From contig OZ251509.1 of the NCBI GenBank assembly GCA_965242855.1, positions 2,480,001 to 2,544,000 of the forward strand: a stretch of 64,000 nt of DNA, written 5' to 3'. The DNA comes from WTGU01 sp965242855 (GTDB lineage Bacteria > Pseudomonadota > Alphaproteobacteria > UBA828). The notes under the pieces are model-generated. The model was not told the DNA's origin, searched no databases, and saw only the letters and a program-made list of their open reading frames with translations. A program made the translations under genes and the position numbers. The number at the start of each line of letters is the position of its first letter. Within the stretch, counting starts at the first letter, position 1. Below are positions 31,276-43,247 of this stretch, piece by piece.

Positions 31276-32373
31276 TCACCGGGCGGCCTCCGCCAACCCG
31301 GCCGGCTCCCGGACGCCGCGCCAGACCGCCAGCGCCTGGCGGGTCTCCGCCACGTCGTGGACCCGCAGGATATGCAGCCCCTCGCCCAGCATGTGAAGCC
31401 CCGCCGCCAGCGAGCCGGGCAGCCGCTGCTTCGGCTCCTCGCCCGCGCTCAGCCGCGCGACGAAGCTCTTGCGCGAAACGCCGGCGAGGAGCGGGCAACC
31501 GAGCCCGTGAAACAACGCGCAGTCGCGCAGGATCTCGAGGTTGTGACGGACGGTCTTGGCGAAGCCGATTCCCGGATCGACGACGATCCTGCCGCGCGCG
31601 ATCCCGGCCGCCTCGGCGTCACGCACCCGCGCCTCCAGCGCGTCGAAGACGTCGAGGCTGACGTCGTCGTAGCGGGACGCCCGTTGCATCGTCTCGGGCG
31701 TGCCCCGCATGTGGGAAAGCACGACCCAGGCGCCGGCCCGCGCGACGACCTCGGACGCCTGCGGGTCATGGCGAAGGGCGCTCACGTCGTTCACGATGCG
31801 CGCGCCCGCCGCGAGCGCCGCCGCCATCACCGCCGCGCGGCGGGTGTCGATCGAGACCACCAGCCCTTCGGCGGCGAGCCGGCGAACGACCGGAACGACG
31901 CGGCGCAGCTCCTCCGCCTCGCTCGGCGGGCGGGCACCGGGCCGGGTCGATTCGCCGCCGACATCGATGATGTCGGCGCCCGCTTCCGCCATCGCCCGGC
32001 CGTGGGCCGTCGCCGCCTCGGGCGCGGCGTAATCGCCGCCGTCGGAGAAGCTGTCCGGGGTGACGTTGAGGACGCCCATCAGGCGCGGCCGGTCCAGCGC
32101 GATGCCGCAGACGGGGCCGCGGGGCGCGACGAGCCGAGCGCTCAGGGCGGCGATCTCGCCGGCGAAATCCGGGGCGTTCCTCCCGGCCCACGTCCCGAGA
32201 ACGGCCCGTTGCAGCCTGACTTGGTGCCGCTCCGGCGCGCCGCGAAACACCACGTCCACCATGTCGAAGGCGAGGGTCTCACTCGGGACCGGGTGGCGCG
32301 GCCGCAGATAGACGGCGCGCGGCGCCGGGAGGGCGTCCTCCGGCGGCGGGCGTTTCAGCGGTACCGCCGGCAC
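31276..32373 (-). CDS. folP: Dihydropteroate synthase
   Basis: A 365-residue protein that joins p-aminobenzoate to the pterin in folate synthesis. Key motifs: MGVLNVTPDSFSDGGDY, IIDVGGESTRPGA, VNDVSALRHD, and VDPGIGFAKTVRHNLEIL. The first about 95 residues (VYLRPRHPVPSETLAFDMVDV...) lie before the conserved TIM barrel, so it is about 90 residues longer than a typical FolP; this N-terminal region contains no motif I know. It starts with GTG at 32373, 16 bases after ftsH. Confidence 0.93.
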   Translation of the reverse strand: MPAVPLKRPPPEDALPAPRAVYLRPRHPVPSETLAFDMVDVVFRGAPERHQVRLQRAVLGTWAGRNAPDFAGEIAALSARLVAPRGPVCGIALDRPRLMGVLNVTPDSFSDGGDYAAPEAATAHGRAMAEAGADIIDVGGESTRPGARPPSEAEELRRVVPVVRRLAAEGLVVSIDTRRAAVMAAALAAGARIVNDVSALRHDPQASEVVARAGAWVVLSHMRGTPETMQRASRYDDVSLDVFDALEARVRDAEAAGIARGRIVVDPGIGFAKTVRHNLEILRDCALFHGLGCPLLAGVSRKSFVARLSAGEEPKQRLPGSLAAGLHMLGEGLHILRVHDVAETRQALAVWRGVREPAGLAEAAR

Positions 32374-32389
32374 GGCGGCCTCCGGGCCG

Positions 32390-34318
<1,929 letters not shown>

Positions 34319-34429
34319 CGCTCGGCCTCCGGTTGTCTCCCCGACGGCTGCCGCCCGGCAACGCCGCCGTTATCGGCCGCGCCGGCGCGCGGGATGCCCC
34401 GCCGCACGCCAGTCTACACGACATTCGCC

Positions 34430-35857
34430 TCATGAGCGACCGCTCGTTCCGGCCCCGTCGCCGCCGACGCGAAGGGTCGCCGGCAGCCCCGGCGCCAGCG
34501 GCCGCGGCGGGCGGAACGCCGCCTCGAAGCGCACGGGCGCGGCGCGGCGCGCCTCCCGCCCGAATCCCAGATGGGGGACCGCCAGCGGCTCGTCAAGGCC
34601 GAACAGGGCGGGCAGGGACGGACGCGCCGGGGCAGGAACGCGGTCGGTGTGGAGTGACCTGCCCACCTCCCGCGCCAGCGCGCGAATCCGGGCTAGGCCG
34701 TCCACGCCCAGCCGGCGCACGCGGAACGGCCCGCGCCCCTCCGCGGGCCCCAGGGAGACGACGAAGCGGCGGTCCCAGAGCGCGCGTTCGCCGGGAGCCA
34801 GGGAACGGACATCGGACGCCGCCGCCGGCTCCCGGCAAACGACGATGCCGCCGCCCTGCGGGACCAGACGACATCCGCCGAGCGTCGCCGCCTGCGGGTC
34901 GGTGCCCAGCAACCGGGGCGCGAGCCGCTCCAGCCGTTCCTGCCGCGGCGGATGGAGCGCGCCGCCGACCGTGGCGATGGTGCGGGCCAGCGCGCGCAAC
35001 GCGAGCGCCGACGGCGCCGCCCGCAACGCGCGCCGCTCCAGGACCACGAAGCCGGCCGGCGACGGGCGGGCGCAGCGGGCCAGCAGAGCGCCGCAGAGCC
35101 GGTCCAGAGCGGCGCGGTCCGCCGCCGCGCGGCCGGCGGTGCGCGCCAGCCGGGCCGCGCTCATCCCCTCGGCTTCGAGCAGGGCCTCGACGCGCGCCAG
35201 GCGCGGGCGTGCATGGCGCGCGTCGCGGTTGGAGCGGTCGTCGATCCACGGCTGGCCCCACAGGCGGAGGGTCGCGGTCAGCGCCTCCCGAGGCACCGCG
35301 AGGAGCGGCCGCAGCAGGCGGACGCCGCCGCCGTCGGCCTCCAGCGCGAGGCGGACCGGGGCCATCGCCGCGAGCCCGTCGACGCCGCTGCCATGCGCGA
35401 GGCGTTGCAGCACCGTCCCGGCCTGATCCTCCCGCTGATGGCCGAGGAAGAGATGGAGGACGCGCGCGCGCCGGCACCAGTCGGCCAGGAGGGAGAGGCG
35501 GGCGGCGCGCGCCCTTTCCTGGAGCCGGCCGCCGGGCCGGGCGCCGGACCAACGCAGCGTCTGGTGGGCGATGTCGCGCGCCGCGAGCCAGCACCGGACC
35601 TGGACGGCTTCCGCGCCCGATTCGGGACGCAGGCGGTGATCGACGGTCAGCCCGTACACCACGCCGCCGCGGGCCCGGGCCCAGCGCGCGGCGAGCAGGC
35701 ACAACGCCAAGCTATCCGGGCCGCCCGAGACCGCGACGGCGATGCGCGGCGCCGGTTCGAACGGGCCGAGCGGCGCCAGCAACGCCTCGAAGGAACGCGC
35801 ATCGACCGGAGCGCCCGTCCCCGCCCCGTCGGGCGCGACGATGCGAGGCTTGGCCAT
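34430..35857 (-). CDS. tilS: tRNA(Ile)-lysidine synthase
   Basis: A 475-residue ATP-pyrophosphatase that converts the CAU anticodon of tRNA-Ile2 to lysidine-AU. The PP-loop is IAVAVSGGPDSLALCLL, with downstream LFLGHQREDQAGTVLQRLAHGSG and GLAAM. The remaining C-terminal part is Ala/Arg-rich and less conserved, and binds tRNA in other species. ATG 35857 gives MAKPRIVAPDGAG; it follows the ybgF stop by 20 bases. The order pal-ybgF-tilS-ftsH is common in alphaproteobacteria. Confidence 0.9.
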   Translation of the reverse strand: MAKPRIVAPDGAGTGAPVDARSFEALLAPLGPFEPAPRIAVAVSGGPDSLALCLLAARWARARGGVVYGLTVDHRLRPESGAEAVQVRCWLAARDIAHQTLRWSGARPGGRLQERARAARLSLLADWCRRARVLHLFLGHQREDQAGTVLQRLAHGSGVDGLAAMAPVRLALEADGGGVRLLRPLLAVPREALTATLRLWGQPWIDDRSNRDARHARPRLARVEALLEAEGMSAARLARTAGRAAADRAALDRLCGALLARCARPSPAGFVVLERRALRAAPSALALRALARTIATVGGALHPPRQERLERLAPRLLGTDPQAATLGGCRLVPQGGGIVVCREPAAASDVRSLAPGERALWDRRFVVSLGPAEGRGPFRVRRLGVDGLARIRALAREVGRSLHTDRVPAPARPSLPALFGLDEPLAVPHLGFGREARRAAPVRFEAAFRPPRPLAPGLPATLRVGGDGAGTSGRS

Positions 35858-35877
35858 GCGCGGCGGCCTCGCCGGGC

Positions 35878-36816
35878 TCAGGAGCAGCCGGCTTGCGTCT
35901 GCCCCTGCCGTGCCGCCCGTCGAATGTTGACGGGCATTTCGGGGAAGGTCTGATCGAGCTGGGCGAAGGTCCGGCACGCCTCCGCGGCGCGCCCGTCCTT
36001 GAGCAGCGCCAAACCGAGCTTGACCATGTTGTCGGGCGCCTTGCGCCCCTCCTGCCCGAAGCGTCGGATGTTGAGCGCGTAGGCGCGCGCCGCGTCGGCG
36101 AACATCTGTCTGGCGTAGAAGGTCTCGCTGCGCCAATAGGCCGCGTCTTCCGCGAGCGGGTGTTCGGGATTCTCCTCGACGAAGCGCGCCAGCAGGTCGT
36201 GGGCTTCCTCGTACCGCGCCTCCTGGAGCAGGCCGAACGCCCGGTCGTATCGCTCCTCCGGCGTTCCCGTCGTCGACGCGGCGCTCCGCGCGGACGGCGC
36301 GGCCTCCGCGCCTCCCTCCTCCGGCGGCGGCGCGCCGGGATCGCGGGACGCGGCGGAGGGCGCGGTGCCTGCCTCCGGCGCGTCCGTCCCGACCGGCGCT
36401 TCCGGCGCCCGCTCGAGCGCGGACAGCCTCACGTCGACGTCGGCAACCAGGCGCTCGATACGGCCTTCGAGGCGGCGGATCATGTTTTCGAGCTCGTCGA
36501 AGCGGCCGGCCGCGTGCCGCCGCCATTCCTCCGCTCGGTCGCTCGCCGTCTCGGCCACAGCCAAGCGCCGGCTCAACCGTTCGTAGCGCCCGTCGGGCGG
36601 CCCTTCGCCGGAGGCGGCGCGGGGCGGTAGATCCGCGTCGCGGTAGATCACCCGTTCCACGTCGACGAGCCGCTCGCGCAGGCCGTCGATCTGGTTTTTG
36701 AGGTCGTCGTCCAGATCGGACGCCAGCCCCGCCCCGGCGGTGGCGCATGTCAGAGCCGCCGCCAGCACCGCGACCGCCCTCCGCGCCCGCGCGCCGACCG
36801 TCGCTCCGCCGCGCAT
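35878..36816 (-). CDS. cpoB: Tol-Pal system protein YbgF/CpoB
   Basis: A 312-residue periplasmic protein with a Sec signal peptide (VAVLAAALTCATAGAGLA), an N-terminal coiled coil (about residues 35-115, with heptads such as DDLKNQIDGLRERLVDVERVI) for trimerisation, a Pro/Ala-rich linker, and a C-terminal TPR domain (ERYDRAFGLLQEARYEEAHDLL, then YWRSETFYARQMFADAARAY). CpoB links peptidoglycan synthesis with Tol-driven outer-membrane constriction. The ATG at 36816 is one codon after a GTG. It follows pal by 28 bases. Confidence 0.9.
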   Translation of the reverse strand: MRGGATVGARARRAVAVLAAALTCATAGAGLASDLDDDLKNQIDGLRERLVDVERVIYRDADLPPRAASGEGPPDGRYERLSRRLAVAETASDRAEEWRRHAAGRFDELENMIRRLEGRIERLVADVDVRLSALERAPEAPVGTDAPEAGTAPSAASRDPGAPPPEEGGAEAAPSARSAASTTGTPEERYDRAFGLLQEARYEEAHDLLARFVEENPEHPLAEDAAYWRSETFYARQMFADAARAYALNIRRFGQEGRKAPDNMVKLGLALLKDGRAAEACRTFAQLDQTFPEMPVNIRRAARQGQTQAGCS

Positions 36817-36844
36817 CACACCCCCGGCCGCGGGCGCCCCGCCC

Positions 36845-37420
36845 CTATTCGATGACGGACACGGCGCGCCGGTTGAGCGCCCATGCCTCTTCGTCGTGGC
36901 CCAGGGCGTAGGGCCGCTCCTTGCCGTAGGAGATCGTCCGCAACCGCGACGGCGCGATTCCGTACGTGATCAGATATTCGCGCACCGCGTTGGCGCGCCG
37001 CTCGCCCAACGCCAAGTTGTATTCGCGCGTTCCGCGTTCGTCACAATGGCCCTCGATGACGAGTCGAAGCTCGGGGTAGAGCCCGAGCCATTCGGCCTGC
37101 CGCTCCAGCGTCTGGCGGGCGTCCGGCAGGAGGACGGCGCTGTCGAGGTCGAAGAAGATCCGGTCGCCGACGTTATGGACCAGCTCTTCCTGCGTTCCCG
37201 GCGGTGGCCGGCTCGGGTCGAGGGCCGCGACCTGTTCGGACTCGACGCCCGGCTCCCCCGCCGTCCCCTCCTGGCCCGTCGCGGCGCCGCCCTCCATGTC
37301 GGAGATGGACGCGCCCGCGTCCCCGGTGGCACCGTCGGGGCGCGGGGAGCCGCTCGGCGCGCTTTGGCAGGCGGCCAGCGCAAGAGCCGCCAGAAGCGGC
37401 AGGATCAGTCCTCGTGACAT
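36845..37420 (-). CDS. pal: Peptidoglycan-associated lipoprotein Pal
   Basis: A 191-residue outer-membrane lipoprotein. The signal peptide MSRGLILPLLAALALAAC ends in LAAC. A flexible Pro/Gly/Ala linker follows, and the OmpA-like domain binds meso-diaminopimelate: RIFFDLDSAVLLPDARQTLE, then VIEGHCDERGTREYNLALGERRANAVREYL. The late ISYGKERPYALGHDEEAWALNRR is characteristic. Pal anchors the outer membrane to the cell wall and binds TolB. ATG 37420 has GGGAG before it. Confidence 0.95.
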   Translation of the reverse strand: MSRGLILPLLAALALAACQSAPSGSPRPDGATGDAGASISDMEGGAATGQEGTAGEPGVESEQVAALDPSRPPPGTQEELVHNVGDRIFFDLDSAVLLPDARQTLERQAEWLGLYPELRLVIEGHCDERGTREYNLALGERRANAVREYLITYGIAPSRLRTISYGKERPYALGHDEEAWALNRRAVSVIE

Positions 37421-37478
37421 TCGCTCGCTCCCTTTCGTCAAGAGAGAACCGGCATCCGACAGCTATAACTTTGCGCCG

Positions 37479-38828
37479 TCACGGTATCAAGGGCGACCAG
37501 GCCGGGTCCGACGCGGCGGTCGTCGTGAAGAGGATGCGTTCGTTGCGCCCGGTCACGTCGATGGTCACCAGCTCGGCGCTGTCGGGAGAACGGGAGCTCT
37601 GCCGGAAGAACATGAGAACCCGCCCGTTCGGCGCCCAGGTGGGGCCTTCGACCAGATAATCCTGCGAGAGGATGCGCTCGCCAGAACCGTCCGGTTCGAT
37701 GACCCCGATCGAGAACACACCGCGGTGGCTCTTGGTGAAGGCGATGAGGTCGCCGCGCGGAGACCAGACCGGGGTTCCGTACCGCCCTTCGCCGAAGGTG
37801 ATGCGCCGGGCGTCCGTCCCGTCGCGCCGCATCACGTAGATCTGCTGGCTGCCGCCCCGGTCCGATTCGAACACGATGAATGCGCCGTCGGGCGCGTAGG
37901 ACGGCGCGGTCTCGATCGCCGGGTTGTCCGTGAGCCGCGAGACGTTTCGCGACCGCAGATCCATCTCGTAGATCTCGGAATTGCCGTCCCGCGCCATGGT
38001 CATGACGACGCTGTTGCCGTCCGGCGAAAAGCGCGGCGCGAAGGTCATGCCCGGGAAATCGCCCAGAAGCTCCTGCTGGCCGGTGTCGATATCGCGCAGA
38101 TAGACCTTGGGAACGCCGCGCTCGTAGGAGAGATAGGTGATCTCCTGGGCGGTCGGCGAAAACCGGGGCGTCAGCACCAAATGGTCGCCGTTCGACAGGA
38201 AGCGCAGATCGTCGCCGTCCTGATCCATGATCGCGAGCCGCTTGATCCGCCGGTCGAGCGGCCCAGTTTCGGCGACATAGACGATGCGGGTGTCGAAATA
38301 ACCGGTCTCGCCGGTCAGCCGCTCGTAGATCGCGTCGGACATCTTGTGGGCGATGCGCCGCCACGCTTCCGCCGCGCCGCTCAGGCGGAGCCCCAGCAGG
38401 TGCTGCTCGGCGAACACGTCCCACAGGCGGAACTCGACGGAGAGCCCTCCGGCCTCGCCGCCCTGGACTTGGCCGGTCACGAGCGCCTGCGCGTTGACGA
38501 GACGCCAATCCGAGAATCCCGGCCGACGCGCCGGGTCGTTTTCCTCCCGGAGGAAGGCGGCCGGATCGAGCGGGCGGAAAAGGCCGGAGCGCTCGAGGTT
38601 GCGCGCGACCACCTCCGCGATCCTGCGGCCCGTCTCCGCCTCGGCGAGACCGGTGATCGCGATGGGCAGGGGCTCCACGTGGCCGCGCGTGATGTCGATC
38701 GTCAGATCGGCGCGAGCATCGGCGGCGAACCCGGCGAGGAGCAGCGGCAAGGCAAGGGCGGCCGCACGCGGCATGCGGCAGCCGGTCGCGCCGGCGAAAG
38801 ACCGGATCATCTTCGGCAGTGGTTTCAT
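37479..38828 (-). CDS. tolB: Tol-Pal system translocation protein TolB
   Basis: A 449-residue periplasmic beta-propeller. The N-terminal domain begins ADLTIDITRGHVEPLPIAI after a signal peptide. WD-like propeller repeats contain the recurring SPDG/SPRG turns (RFSPDGNSVVMTMA, SYAPDGAFIVFES, VWSPRGDLIAFT). The reading frame extends to an ATG at 38879 that overlaps the tolA stop by 4 bp, but the ATG at 38828 gives a shorter, better signal peptide; which is used is open. TolB interacts with Pal and TolA. Confidence 0.93.
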   Translation of the reverse strand: MKPLPKMIRSFAGATGCRMPRAAALALPLLLAGFAADARADLTIDITRGHVEPLPIAITGLAEAETGRRIAEVVARNLERSGLFRPLDPAAFLREENDPARRPGFSDWRLVNAQALVTGQVQGGEAGGLSVEFRLWDVFAEQHLLGLRLSGAAEAWRRIAHKMSDAIYERLTGETGYFDTRIVYVAETGPLDRRIKRLAIMDQDGDDLRFLSNGDHLVLTPRFSPTAQEITYLSYERGVPKVYLRDIDTGQQELLGDFPGMTFAPRFSPDGNSVVMTMARDGNSEIYEMDLRSRNVSRLTDNPAIETAPSYAPDGAFIVFESDRGGSQQIYVMRRDGTDARRITFGEGRYGTPVWSPRGDLIAFTKSHRGVFSIGVIEPDGSGERILSQDYLVEGPTWAPNGRVLMFFRQSSRSPDSAELVTIDVTGRNERILFTTTAASDPAWSPLIP

Positions 38829-38875
38829 CGTCGGACCATCATTCCTTCTTCGGGTCGAACCGGGAGCGGCGCTCG

Positions 38876-39950
38876 TCATACCGGTGGCTCGAACGTCATC
38901 GTGATGTCGCTCCACTGTTCGTAGTCGTCGCCGTGCGGTGTCAGGACTTCGAACGGGCTGGCCGTCAGCACCGCGCGCCGGGCGCTCTCGGCCATGATGC
39001 GGAAACTGCCGCCGGCGGCGCGGCCGTCCTCCACGATCTCGGTGCTGAGAACGGTGCCGTCCCGGGCGAGCTGGATGCGCAGCGTCACCACCATCCGGGC
39101 GGCGTCGCGCACGCCCGCGGGCACGCTCCAACTCGCCTCGACCTTCCGCTTGATGGCGCCGGCCAGGGTCTGCCACAATTGTAGGTCGTCACCGGGCGTC
39201 GCCTGTTTCGGGACGGCGTCGGCCTCTCCTTCCCCTGGCAAGGCGACCTCTTCGAGGAGTTCTTCGAAAGACGAGTCCTCGTCCAGCGGCGGCGCGGCGG
39301 GCGCCTCGGCGTCTTCCTCGGCGATGCTCTTGAGCAGCGTGTCGAACGGCGCGGGCGGCTTGGCGGACGGCGGGAGCGGCGGCGGCGCGACGGGCGGAGG
39401 CTCCGCTTCCGGTTCCGCAGCCGGCGCGGGCGCCGGTTCCGGTGCGGGCGCGGGAACGGGCGGCTGCGGTTCGGGCTCCGACGGGAGCGCCGCCATCTGG
39501 GGCGGCGGCTCGGGAAGAGATGTCGGTTCCGGTTCGGGCGCGGGTTCCGGTGTCGCGACCGGCGCCGGTTCGGGGACGGGCGCAGGCTCGGGGGCCGACG
39601 CCGCAACCGATTCGGGAGCAGGTTCGGGCTCGGGGGCTGGCTCCGTGACAGGCTCGGGCACCGGCGCAGGCTCGGGGACGGGCTCCGCGACCAGCTCGGG
39701 AACAGGCGTGGGTTCAGGGGCCGGCTCCACGATCGGTTCGGGCATCGGCGCGGGTTCCTCGGCCGGCGGCGGTTCCGGCGTCGCGCGCGACTCCGGTTCG
39801 AGCTCCGGCGGCGACGCTTCATCGACGATCGCGACCACGCTGACGACGATCGGCTCGTCGAGCGCGTCGCTCTCGAAGAGACTCGGCAGGCCAAGCACGA
39901 CGGCGAGCACGACGCCGACATGCAGGAGGACGGAAAAGAACCAGCCGCCC

Positions 39951-39958
<8 letters not shown>
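38876..39958 (-). CDS. tolA: TolA-like energy-transducing protein
   Basis: A 360-residue inner-membrane protein with one N-terminal helix (WFFSVLLHVGVVLAVVLGLP), a long Pro-Glu-Ala repeat spacer (about residues 50-215, rich in PEPAPVPEP units), and a C-terminal domain LAGAIKRKVEASWSVPAGVRDAARMVVTLRI that matches the TolA/TonB C-terminal fold. It spans the periplasm and links TolQR to TolB-Pal. The spacer resembles that of alphaproteobacterial TolA rather than the Ala-rich helix of enteric TolA. It overlaps tolR by 8 bp. Confidence 0.9.
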
Positions 39959-40390
<432 letters not shown>

Positions 40391-40391
<1 letters not shown>

Positions 40392-41125
40392 CAGACGGCG
40401 CGCTCCTCGAGCTGGCGGCCGAGAAGCGCGCGGAACTCGGTGCCGAACGCTTCGAGCCGGGTGGTGTAGCGATCGAGATCGCCGCTGAGCTTGTTATAGG
40501 CGACGACCGCCGGGATCGCGGCGACCAGGCCGAGGGCGGTCGCGAACAGCGCCTCGGCGATGCCCGGCGCGACCACGGCGAGCGAGGTGTCCTTGCTCGC
40601 CGCGATCGACTGGAAGCTGTTCATGATTCCCCAGACCGTCCCGAACAGGCCGACGAACGGCGCGGTCGAGCCGACCGTCGCGAGGAAGCCGAGATAGCGC
40701 TCGAGCCGATCCACCTCGCGGTTGAGCGCCACGTCCATGGCGTGGCCGATGCGGCGCTGCAAGCTCTCTAGCCGGTCCGCCGACATCCGCGTACCCCGGC
40801 TCGCGAACCGCCGCCACTCGCCCATCGCGGAGGCGAAGAGCATGGTCATCGGGTGGCTGCGCCGCCCGACGATGCTCTCGTAAAGCTGCTCCAGGGAGCC
40901 GCCGGACCAGAAATCGCGCTCGAACTCCTCCGCCAGCCGGCGCGCCCGGCGGTAGCGGAGGGACTTGTCGAAGATGATCGCCCAACTCCACAGGGACGCG
41001 AGCAGAAGGGCGACGATGACGGCCTTCACGACGACGTCGGCCTGCATGAACAGGCTCCACAGCGACAGGCTGTCGGCCATGGCGCCGGCGCCGATTTCGA
41101 CGGCGCGCACAAAATCGGATTCCAT
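40391..41125 (-). CDS. tolQ: Tol-Pal motor channel protein TolQ
   Basis: A 244-residue MotA/TolQ/ExbB protein with three transmembrane segments. The first is FMQADVVVKAVIVALLLASLWSW, and the second-third pair contains LGFLATVGSTAPFVGLFGTVWGIMNSF, with the conserved Thr and GLFGTV characteristic of this family, and VVAPGIAEALFATALGLVAAIPAVVAYN. It forms a proton channel with TolR. A later Met at 41080 is possible. It follows ybgC by 10 bases. Confidence 0.95.
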
Positions 41126-41135
41126 CGTCTCCCCG

Positions 41136-41618
41136 CTAATGCCGGTCCGCTCGTTCCAGTCGCGACAACGCGCCGCGCACCGACGCCGGCAGCCGAACCG
41201 CCCGACCCCGGCGATCGACGCAGCCGAGCTTCAGGCCGATCGCGACCAGCAGAGCGCCGCCACGCACCACGTGCTGATCGGCGTCGATGTGCGCGCCCGC
41301 CACCTTGCCGATGGTGGTGCGCACCTGGATCGCGTCGTCCAACACCGCCGGCGCGCGATAGTCGGCGACGCAGCGCCTGACGACGAAGGCCACGCCGCTC
41401 TCGTCGCGAAGCGCGCCGTGCGCGACGTTCGCCGCGCGCATCATCTCGGTCCGCGCGCGCTCGGCGAATTTGAGGTAGTTGGCGTAATAGACGATGCCGC
41501 CGGCATCGGTGTCCTCGTGATAGACGCGGAGCGGATAGACGTGCTGGGCGCCCTCGAACCAGCCGGCACTCCCGGCGCCCCGCGCGGCCGCCGCGCCCGC
41601 TTCAATCGCCCGCGTCAT
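41136..41618 (-). CDS. ybgC: Tol-Pal-associated acyl-CoA thioesterase YbgC
   Basis: A 160-residue hot-dog-fold thioesterase. The catalytic region is VYHEDTDAGGIVYYANYLKFAERARTEMMR, with the catalytic Asp in EDTDAGG. YbgC hydrolyses acyl-CoA or acyl-ACP and is nearly always next to tolQ, as here. The first about 25 residues are Ala-rich and not conserved. Its ATG at 41618 lies inside the 3' end of ruvB (17-bp overlap). Confidence 0.93.
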   Translation of the reverse strand: MTRAIEAGAAAARGAGSAGWFEGAQHVYPLRVYHEDTDAGGIVYYANYLKFAERARTEMMRAANVAHGALRDESGVAFVVRRCVADYRAPAVLDDAIQVRTTIGKVAGAHIDADQHVVRGGALLVAIGLKLGCVDRRGRAVRLPASVRGALSRLERADRH

Positions 41619-42648
41619 GGGCTTCCCCGAGCAGCGCGAGCTGGCCTGCCGCCGGCGGCGCCGACAGCCCCAGATGGCCGAAGCCGTGCAGGGTCAGCTG
41701 CCGGCCGCGCGGCGTACGCTGCACGAAACCGAGCTGGATCAGGAACGGCTCGACCACCTCCTCCAGCGCGTCGCGCTGTTCCGAAAGCGCCGCGGCGATC
41801 GTCTCGATCCCCACCGGGCCGCCGTCGTAGTTTTCCGCGATGCAGGCGAGATAGCGCCGGTCCATCGAATCGAGGCCCCGCCCATCGACCTCGAGTCGGT
41901 CGAGTGTCCGGTCGGCAAGGGCGGAATCGATCCTTTCGGTTCCGGCGACCGCCGCGAAGTCGCGCACGCGCCGCAGGAGTCGGCCGGCGATGCGCGGCGT
42001 GCCGCGCGACCGCGCGGCGATTTCCGCCGCCCCGTCCGCGCTCAGCGACACGCCGAGAAGGCGCGCGTTGCGCGTCACGATCTCGACCAGATCCTCCACG
42101 TCGTAGAAATCGAGCCTGAACGGGATGCCGAACCGCTCGCGGAGCGGCGTCGTGACCAGGCCCGTCCGCGTCGTCGCACCCACGAGGGTGAACGGCGGCA
42201 GGTCGATCCGCACCGAGCGCGCGCCCGGCCCTTCGCCGATGATCAGGTCGAGCTGCGCATCCTCCATGGCGGGATAGAGGATCTCCTCCACCGCCGGGTT
42301 GAGCCGGTGGATCTCGTCGACGAACAAGACGTCCCGATCGCCCAGGTTGGTCAGGATCGCCGCCAAGTCGCCGGCGCGGGCGACGACCGGCCCGGAGGTG
42401 ACCCGCAGGCCGACGCCGAGCTCGCGGGCGATGATCTGCGCCAGCGTAGTCTTGCCGAGGCCAGGCGGCCCGTGGAACAGGACATGGTCGAGGGCTTCCC
42501 CGCGCTCCACGGCGGCGGCGATGAAGACCCGCAGGTTCTCGCGAACCGGCCGCTGCCCGATGAAATCGTCCAGCTTCTGCGGTCGCAGGCCGACATCGAA
42601 CCGGTCGTCGGGCTCGGCGGCGCCGGCCACGATCCGGGATTCGCTCAT
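41602..42648 (-). CDS. ruvB: Holliday junction branch-migration ATPase RuvB
   Basis: A 348-residue AAA motor that drives branch migration with RuvA. Walker A is HGPPGLGKTTLAQI, Walker B VLFVDEIHRLN, sensor 1 GATTRTG, and arginine-finger region FGIPFRLDFYDVEDL. The C-terminal winged helix includes FLIQLGFVQRTPRGRQLT. ATG 42648 overlaps the ruvA stop by 4 bp. The ruvCAB genes are coupled in order on the minus strand. Confidence 0.97.
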   Translation of the reverse strand: MSESRIVAGAAEPDDRFDVGLRPQKLDDFIGQRPVRENLRVFIAAAVERGEALDHVLFHGPPGLGKTTLAQIIARELGVGLRVTSGPVVARAGDLAAILTNLGDRDVLFVDEIHRLNPAVEEILYPAMEDAQLDLIIGEGPGARSVRIDLPPFTLVGATTRTGLVTTPLRERFGIPFRLDFYDVEDLVEIVTRNARLLGVSLSADGAAEIAARSRGTPRIAGRLLRRVRDFAAVAGTERIDSALADRTLDRLEVDGRGLDSMDRRYLACIAENYDGGPVGIETIAAALSEQRDALEEVVEPFLIQLGFVQRTPRGRQLTLHGFGHLGLSAPPAAGQLALLGEAHDAGD

Positions 42649-43247
42649 TGCGCGAGCTCCTTGAGCCCGGCCCTGATCAGCGCCTCGACCGGCGTGGCGC
42701 CGTCGAGCTTGCGGGCGGCTTCGGCAACCGCGCCCTGGGCCTCGCTCGGGCGGTAGCCGAGATTGACCAGCGCGGCGACCGCGTCCGCGCCGGACGCGCC
42801 GGCAGGCGAGGCGCCGGCGGCCGACGCACCCGGCGCAGCCGGCTGCGCCGGCACCTTGTCCCTGAGCTCGGCGAGGATGCGGGCCGCGAGCTTGGGCCCG
42901 ACCCCAGGCGCGCGCGCCATGCCCGCCCTGTCCTGCGCGGCGATGCAATGGGCCAATTCCTGAGCGGGGAGAGCACCCAGAATCGCGAGGGCTAGGCGCG
43001 CGCCGACGCTCTGCACCGTCTGCAACAGCCGGAACCACGCGCGCTCCTGCTCGCTCGAGAAGCCGTAGAGGTGGATGTGGTCCGCGCGGACCACGGTCTC
43101 GACGGTCAGGCTCACCGTCTGTCCGGGCGCCGGCAGTTCGGCTAAGGTGCCGCTGGAGCAATAGGCGAGATAACCCACCCCGCCCACGTCCACCACGGCC
43201 CAGCCGTCGCCGATGCTGTCGAGGACCCCGCGCAGCTTCGCGATCAT
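42645..43247 (-). CDS. ruvA: Holliday junction binding protein RuvA
   Basis: A 200-residue protein that forms the tetrameric clamp on four-way junctions. The N-terminal OB domain begins MIAKLRGVLDSIGDGWAVVDVGGVGYLAYCS; the helix-hairpin-helix region has LQTVQSVGARLALAILGALPAQEL and ARAPGVGPKLAARILAELRDK. An Ala/Pro-rich linker leads to the RuvB-binding C-terminal domain (ALVNLGYRPSEAQGAV). ATG 43247 overlaps ruvC by 4 bp. Confidence 0.96.
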   Translation of the reverse strand: MIAKLRGVLDSIGDGWAVVDVGGVGYLAYCSSGTLAELPAPGQTVSLTVETVVRADHIHLYGFSSEQERAWFRLLQTVQSVGARLALAILGALPAQELAHCIAAQDRAGMARAPGVGPKLAARILAELRDKVPAQPAAPGASAAGASPAGASGADAVAALVNLGYRPSEAQGAVAEAARKLDGATPVEALIRAGLKELAQ

